Shown here piece after piece: positions 12,480 to 23,880 of a stretch of 64,000 nt of DNA (position 1 is its first letter; each line of letters opens with the position of its first letter). The position numbers and the translations under genes were made by a program. Under the pieces are notes generated by a model, which was not told the DNA's origin, made no database searches, and saw nothing but the letters and a program-made list of their open reading frames with translations. This DNA is from Malaya genurostris (Eukaryota > Arthropoda > Insecta > Diptera > Culicidae): positions 210,052,880-210,116,879 of the forward strand of contig NC_080571.1 of assembly GCF_030247185.1 (NCBI RefSeq), in the 5' to 3' direction.

Positions 12480-12770
12480 CAATTTATTATATACACGCCA
12501 AAAAAAATTAAATTTTACAGGTGACTAAATTCCAGCAGATGTGTTCTTCTGTGTTTCAGTCGATTAACATACGTACTTTGTGATCTAATGATTCTCGGTT
12601 CAAATCACGGCGGTCGCTTTCAATTTTTTTTTATTTCGATGAATTTCATGTCATGGAATGTTAGACACAATATTGAATGTTCTCGCACATAAATTTGCGT
12701 GAGCTGATATGCTCCATTTATGTGCATCTAATAAGATGTACAGTCACCAAGTTTTTTCGAAGTGTGTATA
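12480..12770 (+). repeat. Repeat family Z with tRNA-like core, copy 1
   Basis: A block of about 290 bp with a tRNA-like centre (TTTCAGTCGATTAAC as a box-A-like part, CTCGGTTCAAATCACGG as a box-B-like part) followed by a T-run. The flanks, TTTTACAGGTGACT on one side and CATTTATGTGCATCTAATAAG on the other, recur in inverse orientation at about 31480-31790. A non-autonomous element with a pol III-type core is the simplest reading. It is not a functional tRNA gene, because no acceptor stem closes. Confidence 0.5.
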
Positions 12771-12959
12771 TATGCTTTATCTATTGTTGAGAGCAAAGAT
12801 GTCCATCTTCTCTGTGTGACGAAGAGCAGGTGTAATTTCTCGCCTCGTACTGACAACATCAACGAGAGCTCTTCTCTTTTACACGTTTATTTATTTTTAA
12901 TTCATCCGACAACAAAAGGTCCTAATGAATATAATGTAGTCAAGTTATAAAATAGTGGA

Positions 12960-14330
12960 ACGTAAGACTTTCTGCGCAAATTTATGTGTAGGTTCGCCGA
13001 AATCGAAGAGATGTTCAACAGTGCCAAATATTCTGATACTGTTCTGTTATCGGTTCATAGAATCGTTCGTTCGGTGAAATCTCGGTTGAAGAAAATTAGT
13101 AAAATGTATCGATTGTTGCGATGCACGAAAGTCTGGACGAGATAAAAGCTTCGGAGAAGCAATATTGCCAATGATTATGTTCGCAACAAAAACTGGTGCG
13201 CCGTTGCAGTGAGTCCGGACCAATCAGACAACAGCGTCGGGATACGGTGGAAGATCTTGCGGATTTTGCCAGGGAAGGTTTTTATAGAGCAAATCGAATA
13301 AATCTTTTTCGCACGCGTTCAATTCATAAACTCCAAGCTAGCTGATACGGACTTCAAACTGTGCTAACATTTTCATGTATAGGCATAACAAGCGACCAAT
13401 ATAACGCCTTCAAACTATGTGGATCTTTAAAATCACGTTCGATTTTAGCAATAAATCCAAATTGTCGAGTCGCTTTTGTAATTAATGAGGAACGATGCAT
13501 ATTAAAAGTAAGTTTAGAATCCAACAAAACACCAAGGGCATTAACACGATCAACTCTTTGGAGCGTTCGTGCGTCAATTTTATAGTCAAAAAGTAATGCA
13601 TTAAAAACTCGGTGGAATGTTATGACCTGACATTTTGCTATGCTGACGATAAGCCAGTTCCTGCGACACCAGGTAACGAATTCATCCAGAAGTTTTTGAA
13701 GAAGGACGCAGTTGTCAATAGAGCGTACTTCAAGGTATAGTTTCAAATCTTCGACGGAAACTAATGTGCAGCCATCACTGAGCCGCAAAGTAACGTCATT
13801 AAAAAACAGTGAGAACAGAAGTGCCTTGAGGTACACCTGATATGTTCGTGAACGAAGATGACACACAGCAATCTAACTTGACTCGTAAGACTCTACCACT
13901 GAAGTAAGAGCATAGCCAGTCTATTAACTTATGTGTTGCACCCAAACGCGATATCTTGCATAAAAGAATTCGGTGATCAATTCGGTCGAACGCCGCTTTC
14001 AGATCAGTGTATACGACATCTATTTGTACTTTTTTCTCTAAGCGTGGAATACAGGTCGAGGTAAAATCCTGAGGATTATTGTTTACTGAACGCCCCGGTA
14101 TAAAGCCGTGTTGATAGTGGAGATGTCATTTTTTGTACAAGAGAACAACTCATTACTCACTATTATTTCAAAGAGCTTTGAAGCAGCAGACAATTTCGTT
14201 ATACTACGGTAGTTCCCTACATAATTACGATTTTGTACACAGTAAACATATAAGACTGCTTCTGGCCCGGCCGAGAATGATCGTTTCAATTCCTTCATCA
14301 CTACACACATATACACACCACTGTTCTATA
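12960..14330 (-). pseudogene. Jockey-like non-LTR retrotransposon reverse transcriptase, decayed
   Basis: Minus-strand fragments of a reverse transcriptase appear in the correct order. They are NYRSITKLSAASKLFEIIV near 14220 (RT region 1), VDVVYTDLKAAFDRIDHRIL near 14010 (region with the first catalytic Asp), and LLFSLFFNDVTLRLSDG near 13800. A VEDLKLYLEV version of the YADD box lies near 13740, then CRRNWLIVSIAKCQVITFHR and a LDSKLTFNMH block. A basic RIERVRKRFIRFA-like tail follows near 13300, then an LIGPDSLQRR-like piece near 13215. Stops and frameshifts are frequent and the YADD box has lost its first Asp. No ORF1 or endonuclease was found. The order and tail are those of jockey-clade elements common in Diptera. 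Confidence 0.7.
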
Positions 14331-14874
14331 CAGTGTGCACGCATAATGAGGGCGCGTGATTTTTTTTTCTTTCACCTCTAGCACCGGATCACAATAAAGT
14401 GATAGAGCAGAGCTCTCATATTCTCTGAGGTTCACCGAAGTGTACACGCCGATATTCACCAAAATACAAATTATCATTTTTCCTAACTGAAATAAAGTTT
14501 ATCATAGCCAGGCCATTTCTACGCTCTATAAATTAATAAAAAATCACAGAAGTGTTTGCTCACTAGTGCACACTTTGTTGTATTAAGGCGAGAGCGATGC
14601 GATGCGAAGAGTGTGGCTCACTCGCACCAGCTGCTTTAAACACAAGCGCACACTTAAAGTCTGCCTATTCGACACTGTTGAGAAATGCGCATTCCTTTTT
14701 GTGTGGTGTTCGTCGGCTGCATCCTCAGTGTACGCATGAAATTTACAGCTGCTGTATCACTCTAGTTAAATAGCATCACTGATTGAGAGGATGATATTTA
14801 CCCCTTAAATGAATTTTCCAAGTTTTATCGGAAATGATAGACCCACATAAATACACATTAGTGGGTACTTTATT

Positions 14875-14996
14875 CAGTTTTTGCAATGACTGAGCGAAAA
14901 CATATATTTAAGAAGCCAAATGAAAGAAAACTTCTGTTACTTTTCTTTCATTTGGCTTCTCCAATATATGTTTTCGCTCAGTCATTGCAAAAACTG
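14875..14996. repeat. Near-perfect 56-bp-arm hairpin (MITE)
   Basis: The arms 14875-14930 and 14941-14996 are inverted copies, with only two or three mismatches, around a 10-base loop CTTCTGTTAC. Outer motif CAGTTTTTGCAATGACTGAG. Related half-elements occur at about 20756-20840 and 22890-22955. If transcribed it would fold into a long RNA hairpin. Confidence 0.9.
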
Positions 14997-15059
14997 AACT
15001 TAGTTATGGCGGCTTTACGTCAAATAACTAAAATTAAAAAATCGGGTACTTTATTTTTT

Positions 15060-16700
15060 TTACCGTGTTCGAAATGCCGAATTAGATAGGCAACGCGATT
15101 TTTTACTTATTATTCGGTATTCCACATGCTCTTTTATGAAGTTGGTTAAAGTAATGTTCTGACACCTCGGTAATGCGTATTTTTTGCCGAAATTTAGCAT
15201 AATATATTGCCGAACCTATAAGTAAACAACAAATATATCGAAACCAGCAAATCCTTTTGTCGATTTTGCGTAGCATCACACACTTGCTCTCGAGTTCTGC
15301 ATAATAAATGCCGAATCGGAACGTCGCCATGCAACGGAACGACGTAGAGAAGCATTTCAGAATGAACAAAAGGTCAAGCTCGTGAAGAGAGAGAGAGAGA
15401 GAGCTCTCTTCATATAAACCACCAGCTACAACCAAAGATGGCTTTGATCGTATCAAAAAACATTCACTGGCAACTCTTCAACGATTACGAGTGGGCTTAC
15501 CACTCGTTTTGTTGGCTTGTAAAAAAAACTCATTGATTCGTCATGGATTTTTGAATCTTTTACACTTTGAAAATATTCTACTTCAATCGTTATTGTTAGT
15601 GATTACTATTACACTAGAACTATGAATCATGAGTAATTATGATCGACTAACATGAGGTTAGATGTATATATATTGTCTAACGTGCTCACCATGTATATGT
15701 CTGAGTTTAGTAGCAAGCATGGATTCTTCTTCAAAAGAACGATTGAAAACAAGAAAACATTCAAGTATTTTCGGTGTTTTTGACAGTACAATATAAAGAA
15801 TTATCTATTACATTATATTGCACAGCCATGCATCAGTAACATCAATGCATTGAACGACAAACAAACAAACGACAGTTACTTAGAAAATAAATGATTTATT
15901 ACAATACCCATTTACTCGTTTCTATTTCAACACAAAACCCAATGTTGCATAAAGTCGTGTCATTATTTGTAATTGTAATTGTAATTATTTGTAATTTTTG
16001 CTCACGATATAAGGCCACCGTGCCCACCGTGCATTTCTCACACCATCTCAATACGAAACAGCAGCACGCAAGCAATAAAAAAATGGAAAAGTTTATGTAA
16101 ACTTTTTCAAATTTTGGCTGTTTTGGCTAAATTTATATAATTTCGAGTTACATTTTCAGATTCTTTGTGAAATTCTGCTACTTTTCAATTTTGAAACCAT
16201 CCCCGTTGAACGGAACAATAACCGTTTATACATTTCACGAAACCAATTAATTTAATTGCGAAAACTTTAGTGTTATTACTTTTTCGACAATCGGTCTAGT
16301 TTTTGAATAATTGATCAAAAACGCGGCTCGCGCATTCCGCTACATTTCACCTTAAATAACCAAAACATTTGAAATTTTCAACAATGTTTGAAATATTTTG
16401 GAAATGCTATCAAATTTGGTCTTGGAGTGCAAACATTATGTTTGAAAATGATGTCTGTAAATCCGTGAAGCCAAGTTCTTCAGTTCTTCAAAGTACAGTA
16501 CTAACGAGACCGAACCCTTCATTTCATTGCATTACATGGATTGCTTAGATCATGTGTTAACTGAGACTGAGAGCACAGGCAATTTACCAAGCAAGGGAAA
16601 ATCAGTAGCTCAGTAGCATATACTCTCACGCATCCAGTTTCTCTCTGATGTAGGTCTCTCATTCACCAATGTCAAGCAAAATGTTCACTGCGGACGTTTT
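15060..16700. other. Repeat fragment then unique AT-rich DNA, no gene
   Basis: From 15060 to about 15350 there are several ATGCCGAAT / TTGCCGAA motifs in both orientations, suggesting an old palindromic element, followed by a (GA)n run ending in GAGAGCTCTC near 15388-15406. The minus-strand open frame here shows no domain. The remainder to 16700 holds nothing I can identify. Confidence 0.35.
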
Positions 16701-16729
16701 TTTGTTGCTTCGTTTGTTTGAGGATTTAC

Positions 16730-17160
16730 AATACAAGCGTTGGTTCCGGAACCGGGAATTCAGAACCGATATAGCCGAATCGATTTGCTTAGTCTGTAAC
16801 TAACGTAACCTTTAAATTAAAAACGGTTTCGAGGCAAATCTAGAAGGATGTTTCCGTATTTTGCATCGTCGCTCTGAATGGCGGTTTGCAATTAAGAAAA
16901 CACTTCACCCTGTAGTTCCGGAACCGAAAGTTGGATCCGTACAAAATGATTATGTTCCGTCTTTCTGTTTTTAATAACTATTTTCGGTACTACCGGAACA
17001 GGGAACTAGAAACATTTTTCCTTTCCAAAAACTTCAAATTCAAAGTTCAATATGCTAAAACATTGAAACATTGGCTATTAGTTTCGGACCAATTCTGTGT
17101 GCTTCAAAATTAATCACCTAAATACCAATATACCTTGAAACGATCTAAAGATTGACCAAA
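16730..17160. repeat. Interspersed repeat family Y (copy)
   Basis: Contains the family's GTTCCGGAACCGGGAA and TAGTTCCGGAACCGAAAG motifs, diverged from the copies at 33780-34740 and 38450-39425. Confidence 0.55.
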
Positions 17161-18740
17161 GTCATCCCGGTTAACGGTGCGCTGACATTTTAATCTAATT
17201 CACTGATTCATCGATTCATTCAATTCCTGAGTCACGAAGCCCTGGGTCTGCCCGACCGAAGTACGCAAACAATTCAATTGCTTTTACAGCCAAATATTCA
17301 AAAGCCTTGAAATTGAACAATTTGCATACTCACAGGTGCAAAACTGATCGCCCATCGCTCCCCCCTGAACTAACTGACTCACCTCGACCGAACCACTTTT
17401 AATTGTGGTCACCTCCGATCAAATCAAATGATGGCACTGGCGAACGAGACGGGGCTTCATACGACTTGTTGGGCCATCTTGACGTTCGCGTGCTATTCAA
17501 TTTGGAAGAGATCCCAATCAACAGAGGCTTGATCGCCAATTTTTCGCTCCGTCACGGTTCGGTTGGTCGCCATGAGTCTGCTCTATTGTTGACATTTAAA
17601 CGAATCGTTTTGCGTTGCGTTGTGTTGCTACAACAATGCTGTCATCCGGGGTGCTTTCCGATTTTGTTTTCTGCGGTTGTGTTGTGATGGATATAAATAG
17701 ACTGGACACGTTTACGACAGGTTTTTTTTTGTCTCAGTTTCGGTGGTGCATTATTAGTGCGAAGTGCATAGCAATTTCCCGTTTGTTCGTAGGTGGATTT
17801 CCTTTCGTGTTCCGCCAGTCAACAACTGATACCGAAGCGATAGTTTTTAGAGCGAAACAAGGTTTATTGTTTGCGAGAGTTTGCGTGGTCGAGGTTTTTT
17901 TCGGTTTAAGCGAAAGCTGAAAAAAACGAAACAACAAGTACGAAGGGAACGTGTCAAACGTCTAACTTAAATGTCTTACTTATTATCATAGCACACAGTC
18001 GGTGGGGCTTGAAATGGGACATTGTTAAACAGAGGTTGAGTCGCTTCCCAACCGTAGAGATTTGTGGACTGCTTAGAGCATAATTTTTTTTCCATCAACA
18101 GAAATCTGCTAGTCTTTGGTTTCAATCCAACGCACCTTGGACAAACAACACTAGGATTTGCATCAACATTCCAAAATGTATCTAGTTTTCAAACTGAATA
18201 GCAAATGAACGGTTGCTGCGAACCAGTTTCGGAAACATGAATGCCATTGCTGTTGAATACGATAATAATTATAATTATAACAACCGATCGTTCGTGACTA
18301 CTTCAAGACCTTCCTGGCATGACTGGGCGCGTTGGTCGAAAATGAGTTGATCGGATGGTCCAAACAGAGACGAGAGCTTTCTGGTCGGCGGCCGAAGCGT
18401 GCATTATTTGCACGAATGACTTTCAATCTACATACCTGTTCCGGTGATCATAATGATTAGCACCGCAATTCGACCTCAGTTTGATGGGTTCGGACTAATC
18501 GGAATCAATTTTCATAACCACTTGATTGGCAATTTCGCGCGTACTCAATTCGGTTGTGAAAAGGTAGCATCATGGAACTAGAAATTTTAGTGCTCGTAGC
18601 TGATTCTGAACGCCGAAATGAATTCTCAGGATTTCTTATTTGCTTTATTATAGTTTTACCTAAGGCGGAATCAACGGATGAATATTTTTACCTTCAAACC
18701 TTCTGAAACTCGTTTAGAATATGATCAGCTGCAAAATTCA
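17160..18740. other. Unique sequence with a candidate core promoter
   Basis: Less AT-rich than its surroundings and free of recognised repeats. It contains the TATA-like box listed separately. The open frames at 17403-17920 have no recognisable domain and look like leader or upstream sequence rather than a protein. Confidence 0.35.
17692..17740 (+). promoter_or_regulatory. Candidate TATA box plus TCAGTT initiator
   Basis: TATAAATA at 17692-17699 is followed by TCAGTT, an arthropod initiator match, at 17734-17739. The A would be +1, 44 bases from the first T of the TATA box. That is longer than the usual spacing of about 30, so the true start may be nearer 17722. No coding exon is attached. 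It could be the promoter of a distal, non-coding first exon of the 27122 gene, but this is a guess. Confidence 0.25.
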
Positions 18741-18800
18741 CAGTCGGTCGATTTTGAATTCAATTTAGTGCATTTCATTTACAGTACGTCTGTTTTAATT

Positions 18801-19000
18801 CCCGGGTTGGCGGTTCAATGCATAGGGCGCTGGTCTTACAAACCAGTTGTCGTATGTTCGAGCCCCGACCTGGAAGGATTCGTAGTGTCAGTAGAATCGT
18901 AGCACTAGCCATGCACTGGTTCTGTACACTCTGAATCGGCTGCGAAGTCTGTTGAAACAGAAGGTCAAATTCCTCTACAGGAATGTAATACCAAGGCTTT
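18801..19000 (+). repeat. tRNA-derived SINE (family 1) in tandem unit 1
   Basis: A 200-bp element with a tRNA-like head: box A region CAATGCATAGGGCGCTGGTC and box B TGTTCGAGCCCC. The 11-bp duplication CTGTTTTAATT at 18790-18800 and 19001-19011 defines the insertion. No poly(A) tail: it ends in ...CCAAGGCTTTG. Copies of the same insertion lie at about 19436-19635 and 20071-20270 because the whole unit was multiplied. Confidence 0.88.
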
Positions 19001-19435
19001 GCTGTTTTAATTTTCATGGAAGAAAAAAACTTCTATTTTACTAGATAATAGATACGCGATTTAGAATTTTGTTTGTTACATTAAAAAAAACCGCTTTCCT
19101 GGCGTTCTTAATTGTGTTCTTCCACACTTCAAAGTAGTTCAAATCGAAGAGAACAATTTTATTGAGTGAAAACAGTTGTAGATGGAATCTCTGGAGTTTG
19201 TGTGATTGAAGGAAAAAATAGTTCTTTCTTTATTTCTCGTTTGGATTATAACGACAAATTCCTTTTTGTTAAAACTAATTTTCACATGGAATTTCATGCC
19301 AAATACAGTGACAGCTGCAAATCGCTTGAAAAATCAGAAATGTTCAAGCAAAATCTTCATTCAATTTTGAATTTTTTTTCGGTCGATTTTGAATTCAATT
19401 TAGTGCATTTCATTTACAGTACGTCTGTTTTAATT

Positions 19436-19635
19436 CCCGGGTTGGCGGTTCAATGCATAGGGCGCTGGTCTTACAAACCAGTTGTCGTATGTTCGAGCCC
19501 CGACCTGGAAGGATTCGTAGTGTCAGTAGAATCGTAGCACTAGCCATGCACTGGTTCTGTACACTCTGAATCGGCTGCGAAGTCTGTTGAAACAGAAGGT
19601 CAAATTCCTCTACAGGAATGTAATACCAAGGCTTT
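19436..19635 (+). repeat. tRNA-derived SINE (family 1) in tandem unit 2
   Basis: Identical in position and target duplication to the copy in unit 1, so it arose by tandem duplication and not by a new insertion. Confidence 0.88.
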
Positions 19636-20070
19636 GCTGTTTTAATTTTCATGGAAGAAAAAAACTTCTATTTTACTAGATAATAGATACGCGATTTAGA
19701 ATTTTGTTTGTTACATTAAAAAAAACCGCTTTCCTGGCGTTCTTAATTGTGTTCTTCCACACTTCAAAGTAGTTCAAATCGAAGAGAACAATTTTATTGA
19801 GTGAAAACAGTTGTAGATGGAATCTCTGGAGTTTGTGTGATTGAAGGAAAAAATAGTTCTTTCTTTATTTCTCGTTTGGATTATAACGACAAATTCCTTT
19901 TTGTTAAAACTAATTTTCACATGGAATTTCATGCCAAATACAGTGACAGCTGCAAATCGCTTGAAAAATCAGAAATGTTCAAGCAAAATCTTCATTCAAT
20001 TTTGAATTTTTTTTCGGTCGATTTTGAATTCAATTTAGTGCATTTCATTTACAGTACGTCTGTTTTAATT

Positions 20071-20270
20071 CCCGGGTTGGCGGTTCAATGCATAGGGCGC
20101 TGGTCTTACAAACCAGTTGTCGTATGTTCGAGCCCCGACCTGGAAGGATTCGTAGTGTCAGTAGAATCGTAGCACTAGCCATGCACTGGTTCTGTACACT
20201 CTGAATCGGCTGCGAAGTCTGTTGAAACAGAAGGTCAAATTCCTCTACAGGAATGTAATACCAAAGCTTT
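20071..20270 (+). repeat. tRNA-derived SINE (family 1) in tandem unit 3
   Basis: As in units 1 and 2, with a single G to A change close to its 3' end. Confidence 0.88.
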
Positions 20271-20755
20271 GCTGTTTTAATTTTCATGGAAGAAAAAAAC
20301 TTCTATTTTACTAGATAATAGATACGCGATTTAGAATTTTGTTTGTTACATTAAAAAAAAACCGCTTTCCTGGCGTTCTTAATTGTGTTCTTCCACACTT
20401 CAAAGTAGTTCAAATCGAAGAGAACAATTTTATTGAGTGAAAACAGTTGTAGATGGAATCTCTGGAGTTTGTGTGATTGAAGGAAAAAATAGTTCTTTCT
20501 TTATTTCTCGTTTGGATTATAACGACAAATTCCTTTTTGTTAAAACTAATTTTCACATGGAATTTCATGCCAAATACAGTGACAGCTGCAAATCGCTTGA
20601 AAAATCAGAAATGTTCAAGCAAAATCTTCAACAGAAACAAATCGTTATTCGTGGTGTTAGTACAAGATACTAATAAATTCATAATAAAATAAATTTTCTC
20701 AAAAAAACATAAAATGTTTCAACGATTTATTCATTTTAGTTGATTTGACCTAAAG

Positions 20756-20840
20756 TCACCATAACTAAGTTCAGTTTTTGCAATGACTGAGTGGAAACAT
20801 ATTTTGGAGAAGCCAAATAAATGAGAAACTCACAGAAGAT
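20756..20840. repeat. Half of a hairpin MITE (left half)
   Basis: CCATAACTAAGTTCAG, TTTTTGCAATGACTGAG and GAGAAGCCAAATAAATGAG match one arm of the hairpin at 14875-14996. It ends in GAGAAACTCACAGAAG, which is the inverse of the start of the half-element at about 22890. Confidence 0.75.
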
Positions 20841-22560
20841 ACAGTAACTAGCCAGCGACTGGCACAATAAAAACGTGTTTAATCCACCTAGCAGTGAGAT
20901 GATACCTTTTTTTATCAATCCGCATGAGTTTTTTGCATGAATATTCTTCGATGTTTTAGTTCTCATGACATCATTCCAATACCTTGTAATGTCGCTGCAA
21001 ATCGGATCGAATTTGAATCCAAACGTGTGACAATCGATTGAACATTCCATGAGATGTCGAAGAAAGTTTCAGTTTAGAGTTAAGCCGGTCCCAGAGCCGG
21101 TATTCTGGAACCAGCATAACCCAAAACGATTCATATGGCTAAAAAAAATATGACGAAATTGCAATAGTTTTCAGTCCAACTTTGAAGCTTTTTAGAATTG
21201 CCATCTTCTATATCGGCTTGAATTTTAAAAACTCATCACCCTGTAATTCCAGAATCAGAAATCAGATTCGGATAAAATTAATTAATTTTGCATGGGACCA
21301 TAAATCCTTACATTTGAATTTTTGTTTTTGAAATTCAATTTTTTGAGAAAACGATTGGATACTGGAATTGGATATCAAAATCAGTGTAATCGAAGTCAGT
21401 TAAATTCACCTGAGGAGTTTTATAGTTTACATATTATTCAAAATGTTCGAAAAACTAAACCAAAAAGCAAGAAGTTTTATAAAACCTTAAGACCCTTCAT
21501 TTGAATCTTAGATGGTTCCTAGATTTCATTTGAATCTTAGATCGGTTCAGCCATCTATGAGAAAAATGAGTTACACTATTTTAATTTCGTTTGACATATC
21601 ATCCAGTAGCTCAGGAACCAGAAGTCGGATCCAGACGTTATTCAGGAATTTTGTTTAGAAGCACTTCTCGTATGAATCGGAGTTTGTAGAAAATGGTTAA
21701 GTCATCTCCGAGACAATTGAGTGAAGTTATTTTCCACACACGCAGTTGCTGATCTCGACGAACTGATTCGAATGGTATATTGGTGTCATGTTCTTACAGC
21801 ATTCATTACTGTCAGTAGTTTAAATCAAGATAATTATGCAATTAAAACTCGAAAATGCTGCCATCTTGGCCATCATCTGATTTACATATGTCGTATTCGA
21901 ACGATTATGTTGCCAAAACCGAGCCGTGCTAAAATCGGTCCGAGGCAAACTGTCATGAAAAAGGATGTTGTACACAGTCTTAGGGTTACTTAGAAGCAAT
22001 CGTATGTAACAGTATAAAAAATCGTGTTTCACGTTGCTCCCAAGCATTGCATTATCATAGAGCGCTCAAAATTCCTACTACTGGAATAAGGGTAAAAGTT
22101 GCCTACACAAAAATATCGATATCTCCGTTAAAAATGGACGGATTTTAACAATCTATGGCTTGTTGGATAGCTATTGCCGTGTGGAATCTAAGTCCAAAAA
22201 CATATTCTGTTTTCAAGGTCAATTGTGACAGATATTGGCAGAAAACTGAAAATTTCGACTTAAAACTTCGTATAACTCAAAAAGTAGACATTCGATCTCA
22301 AAACCATTCAATAGCGTTTTGGGTGACGGGGAGACCTTTCATTTGCGACTAGTTTGATCAAAATCGGTCCAGCCATCTCTGAGATCTCGACCTCTTAGTT
22401 GACAACACACATACAGACACACACACACACATACAGACACACACATACAGACACACACATACACACACACACGGACATTTGCTCAGTTCGTCGAACCGAA
22501 TCGATCGGCATATGACATTCGGCCCTCCGGGTCTCGGAAAATTTTTCTAAAGTTTGAGCG
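20841..22560. repeat. Family Y repeats, several blocks
   Basis: From about 21080 the sequence is diverged family Y material (repeated CAATTTGAATCTTAG-like and CCGGATCCGAC-like motifs). It ends in CACACA/CATACAGA microsatellite DNA at 22404-22470 and the family tail ACATTTGCTCAGTTCGTCGA with GGCCCTCCGGGTCTCGG at about 22475-22545. No coding sequence was recognised. Confidence 0.6.
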
Positions 22561-22794
22561 AATTCTATACCTATTTTTTATATTTAAAAAAAAATGTAAA
22601 AAGTTAGCAAGTGATTATGAATATCCTCTTCTACCCAGTGCTTGAGCGGAAGAATTTGTATGGTGCGAGAAGACTAGTGTTTGTTGTCCGATGAACAGAA
22701 AGGATGTTTGAATATATGATACCGATCATGAGGCGACCCGGATTTTGACCATGCTCGATATACGCTTTCCCATACCCGTGTGTTAGAGTCGTGT

Positions 22795-22880
22795 CTATCA
22801 CAAGGCTTAGGATGGCGAAATGATAGCGCGTATGCACGGAATGCATAAGAATGCAGGTTCGAGTCCTGTCTCTTAGCGTA
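22795..22880 (+). other. tRNA-like sequence (SINE head or tRNA relic)
   Basis: Contains GATAGCGCGTATG (box-A-like), a TATGC/GCATA anticodon-like stem around ACGGAAT, and GCAGGTTCGAGTCCTGT, a good T-arm with box B. The acceptor stem does not close and the base before the anticodon is C instead of T, so it is not a functional tRNA gene. Confidence 0.4.
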
Positions 22881-22889
22881 CATTTTTTC

Positions 22890-22955
22890 ATCTCTTCTGT
22901 GAGTTTCTCATTCATTTGGCTTCTCCAATATATGTTTCCACTCATTCATTCCAAA
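22890..22955. repeat. Half of a hairpin MITE (right half)
   Basis: CTTCTGTGAGTTTCTCATTC, ATTTGGCTTCTCC and AATATATGTTTCCACTCA are the inverse of the half-element at 20756-20840. Together the two would make one hairpin MITE with about 2 kb in its centre. Confidence 0.7.
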
Positions 22956-22979
22956 ATTAAATGTTTCATTTTTTAAAAC

Positions 22980-23340
22980 CTGTTATTGGAAGAAAGACGG
23001 GTGGGTTATGTCAGAGACATAGCTGGATGGCGTGAACACGAATAAAACTGACATGATTTTCCACACCTCTGGAAATTTTTCTATATCTATGTATTATAGA
23101 AAAAGACAAACTATCATAATAGAAATACATTTATGTCGAATCTTACTAAAAATTTGGAATAGTTGCATTTTACATGATACTGCACTGACGAGTCTAAGAC
23201 GAAACGTAAAGAACAGTATGATACTGTAAGTTAAATGAATGATCGAATTATAACAAATGAAGTATAAAAAGGCGGCAAAGCAAACTAGCGAGGATAGATT
23301 TGTGACGCGGTGTGTTTTTGTTTTCTGTTGGATGGGTTTC
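22980..23340. repeat. Fragment of repeat family X and unique DNA
   Basis: The segment TGTCAGAGACATAGCTGGATG ... CGTGAACACGAATAAAACTG (about 23008-23050) matches the left part of family X at about 52105-52155, and inversely about 25780-25830. The rest shows nothing identifiable. Confidence 0.45.
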
Positions 23341-23341
23341 C

Positions 23342-23530
23342 ATACACGGGTAAAAATCCATGATTAAAAATCATGAAATCATGAATCATGTCTATCATGA
23401 TTTTATGTGCAAAATGATTGATATCATGAACAATAACACATCTTTCACGAAAATTTTCATAATAGCATAGTTACGTTCATGCTTCCATGATTACAAGTCA
23501 TGATACCAGTAATAGATTTTTCTCTGTGTA
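23342..23530. mobile_element. MITE with ATCATGA-rich palindromic body
   Basis: About 190 bp bounded by TACACGGGTAAAAATC and GATTTTTCTCTGTGTA, which are imperfect inverted repeats. The interior is full of ATCATGA / TCATGAT words in both orientations, so the element can fold extensively. No coding capacity. The target duplication is not clear. Confidence 0.65.
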
Positions 23531-23804
23531 GATATTGAACTATACACCCAAACCTCCATTTACAAACCTGCATATATGTGTATATATTTATACATATAAA
23601 TTATCGCTTTTACTTCACCAATATTTATATGTATTAAGAAATACAAATATTTGAACACATGCGTACGTATATTAGTACATATACACATATATAAGTTACG
23701 TAAATGGAGATTTGGGAGATTGAATGCTGTGGTGGCCAAGTAAAGCGACGCATGCTTGGTTTTTCTAGTTAATTGGGCTATCTCTTCATGCGTTTTCATA
23801 TGTA

Positions 23805-23880
23805 GGGTAGCTTAATTAGCATAACGATTTCCCCGGTTAGGCGCTAGCTACGAGTTCGAGTCCTGTCTCTGCGGTAACAT
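23805..23880 (+). other. tRNA-like sequence, not a functional gene
   Basis: GGTAGCTTAATTAGCATAAC followed by GCTAGCTACGAGTTCGAGTC gives box-A- and box-B-like parts, but no cloverleaf with a paired acceptor stem closes. Probably a SINE head or tRNA relic. Confidence 0.3.

Larger units (their letters stand above)
18744..20629. repeat. Three tandem copies of a 635-bp unit
   Basis: Unit boundaries are at 18744, 19379 and 20014 (each starting TCGGTCGATTTTGAATTC); the last copy ends at 20629 and lacks the final 17 or so bases. The copies are nearly identical; the differences I see are one G/A change (CCAAGGCTTTGC to CCAAAGCTTTGC in copy 3) and one extra A in an A-run near 20360. Each unit contains one SINE. 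The open frames on either strand repeat with the unit and are not genes. The near-identity points to a recent tandem duplication. Confidence 0.95.

Noticed and set aside
18775..20292. Repeated 80- and 123-residue open frames
   Set aside because: They recur every 635 bp and coincide with the SINE and its flank in the tandem units; no domain or start context.
22795..22880. Functional tRNA gene
   Set aside because: T-arm and anticodon-like stem are present, but no acceptor stem pairs and position 33 is not T.
23342..23530. CRISPR-like or direct-repeat array of ATCATGA
   Set aside because: Short words in both orientations without regular spacing; a palindromic MITE explains it, and the DNA is eukaryotic.
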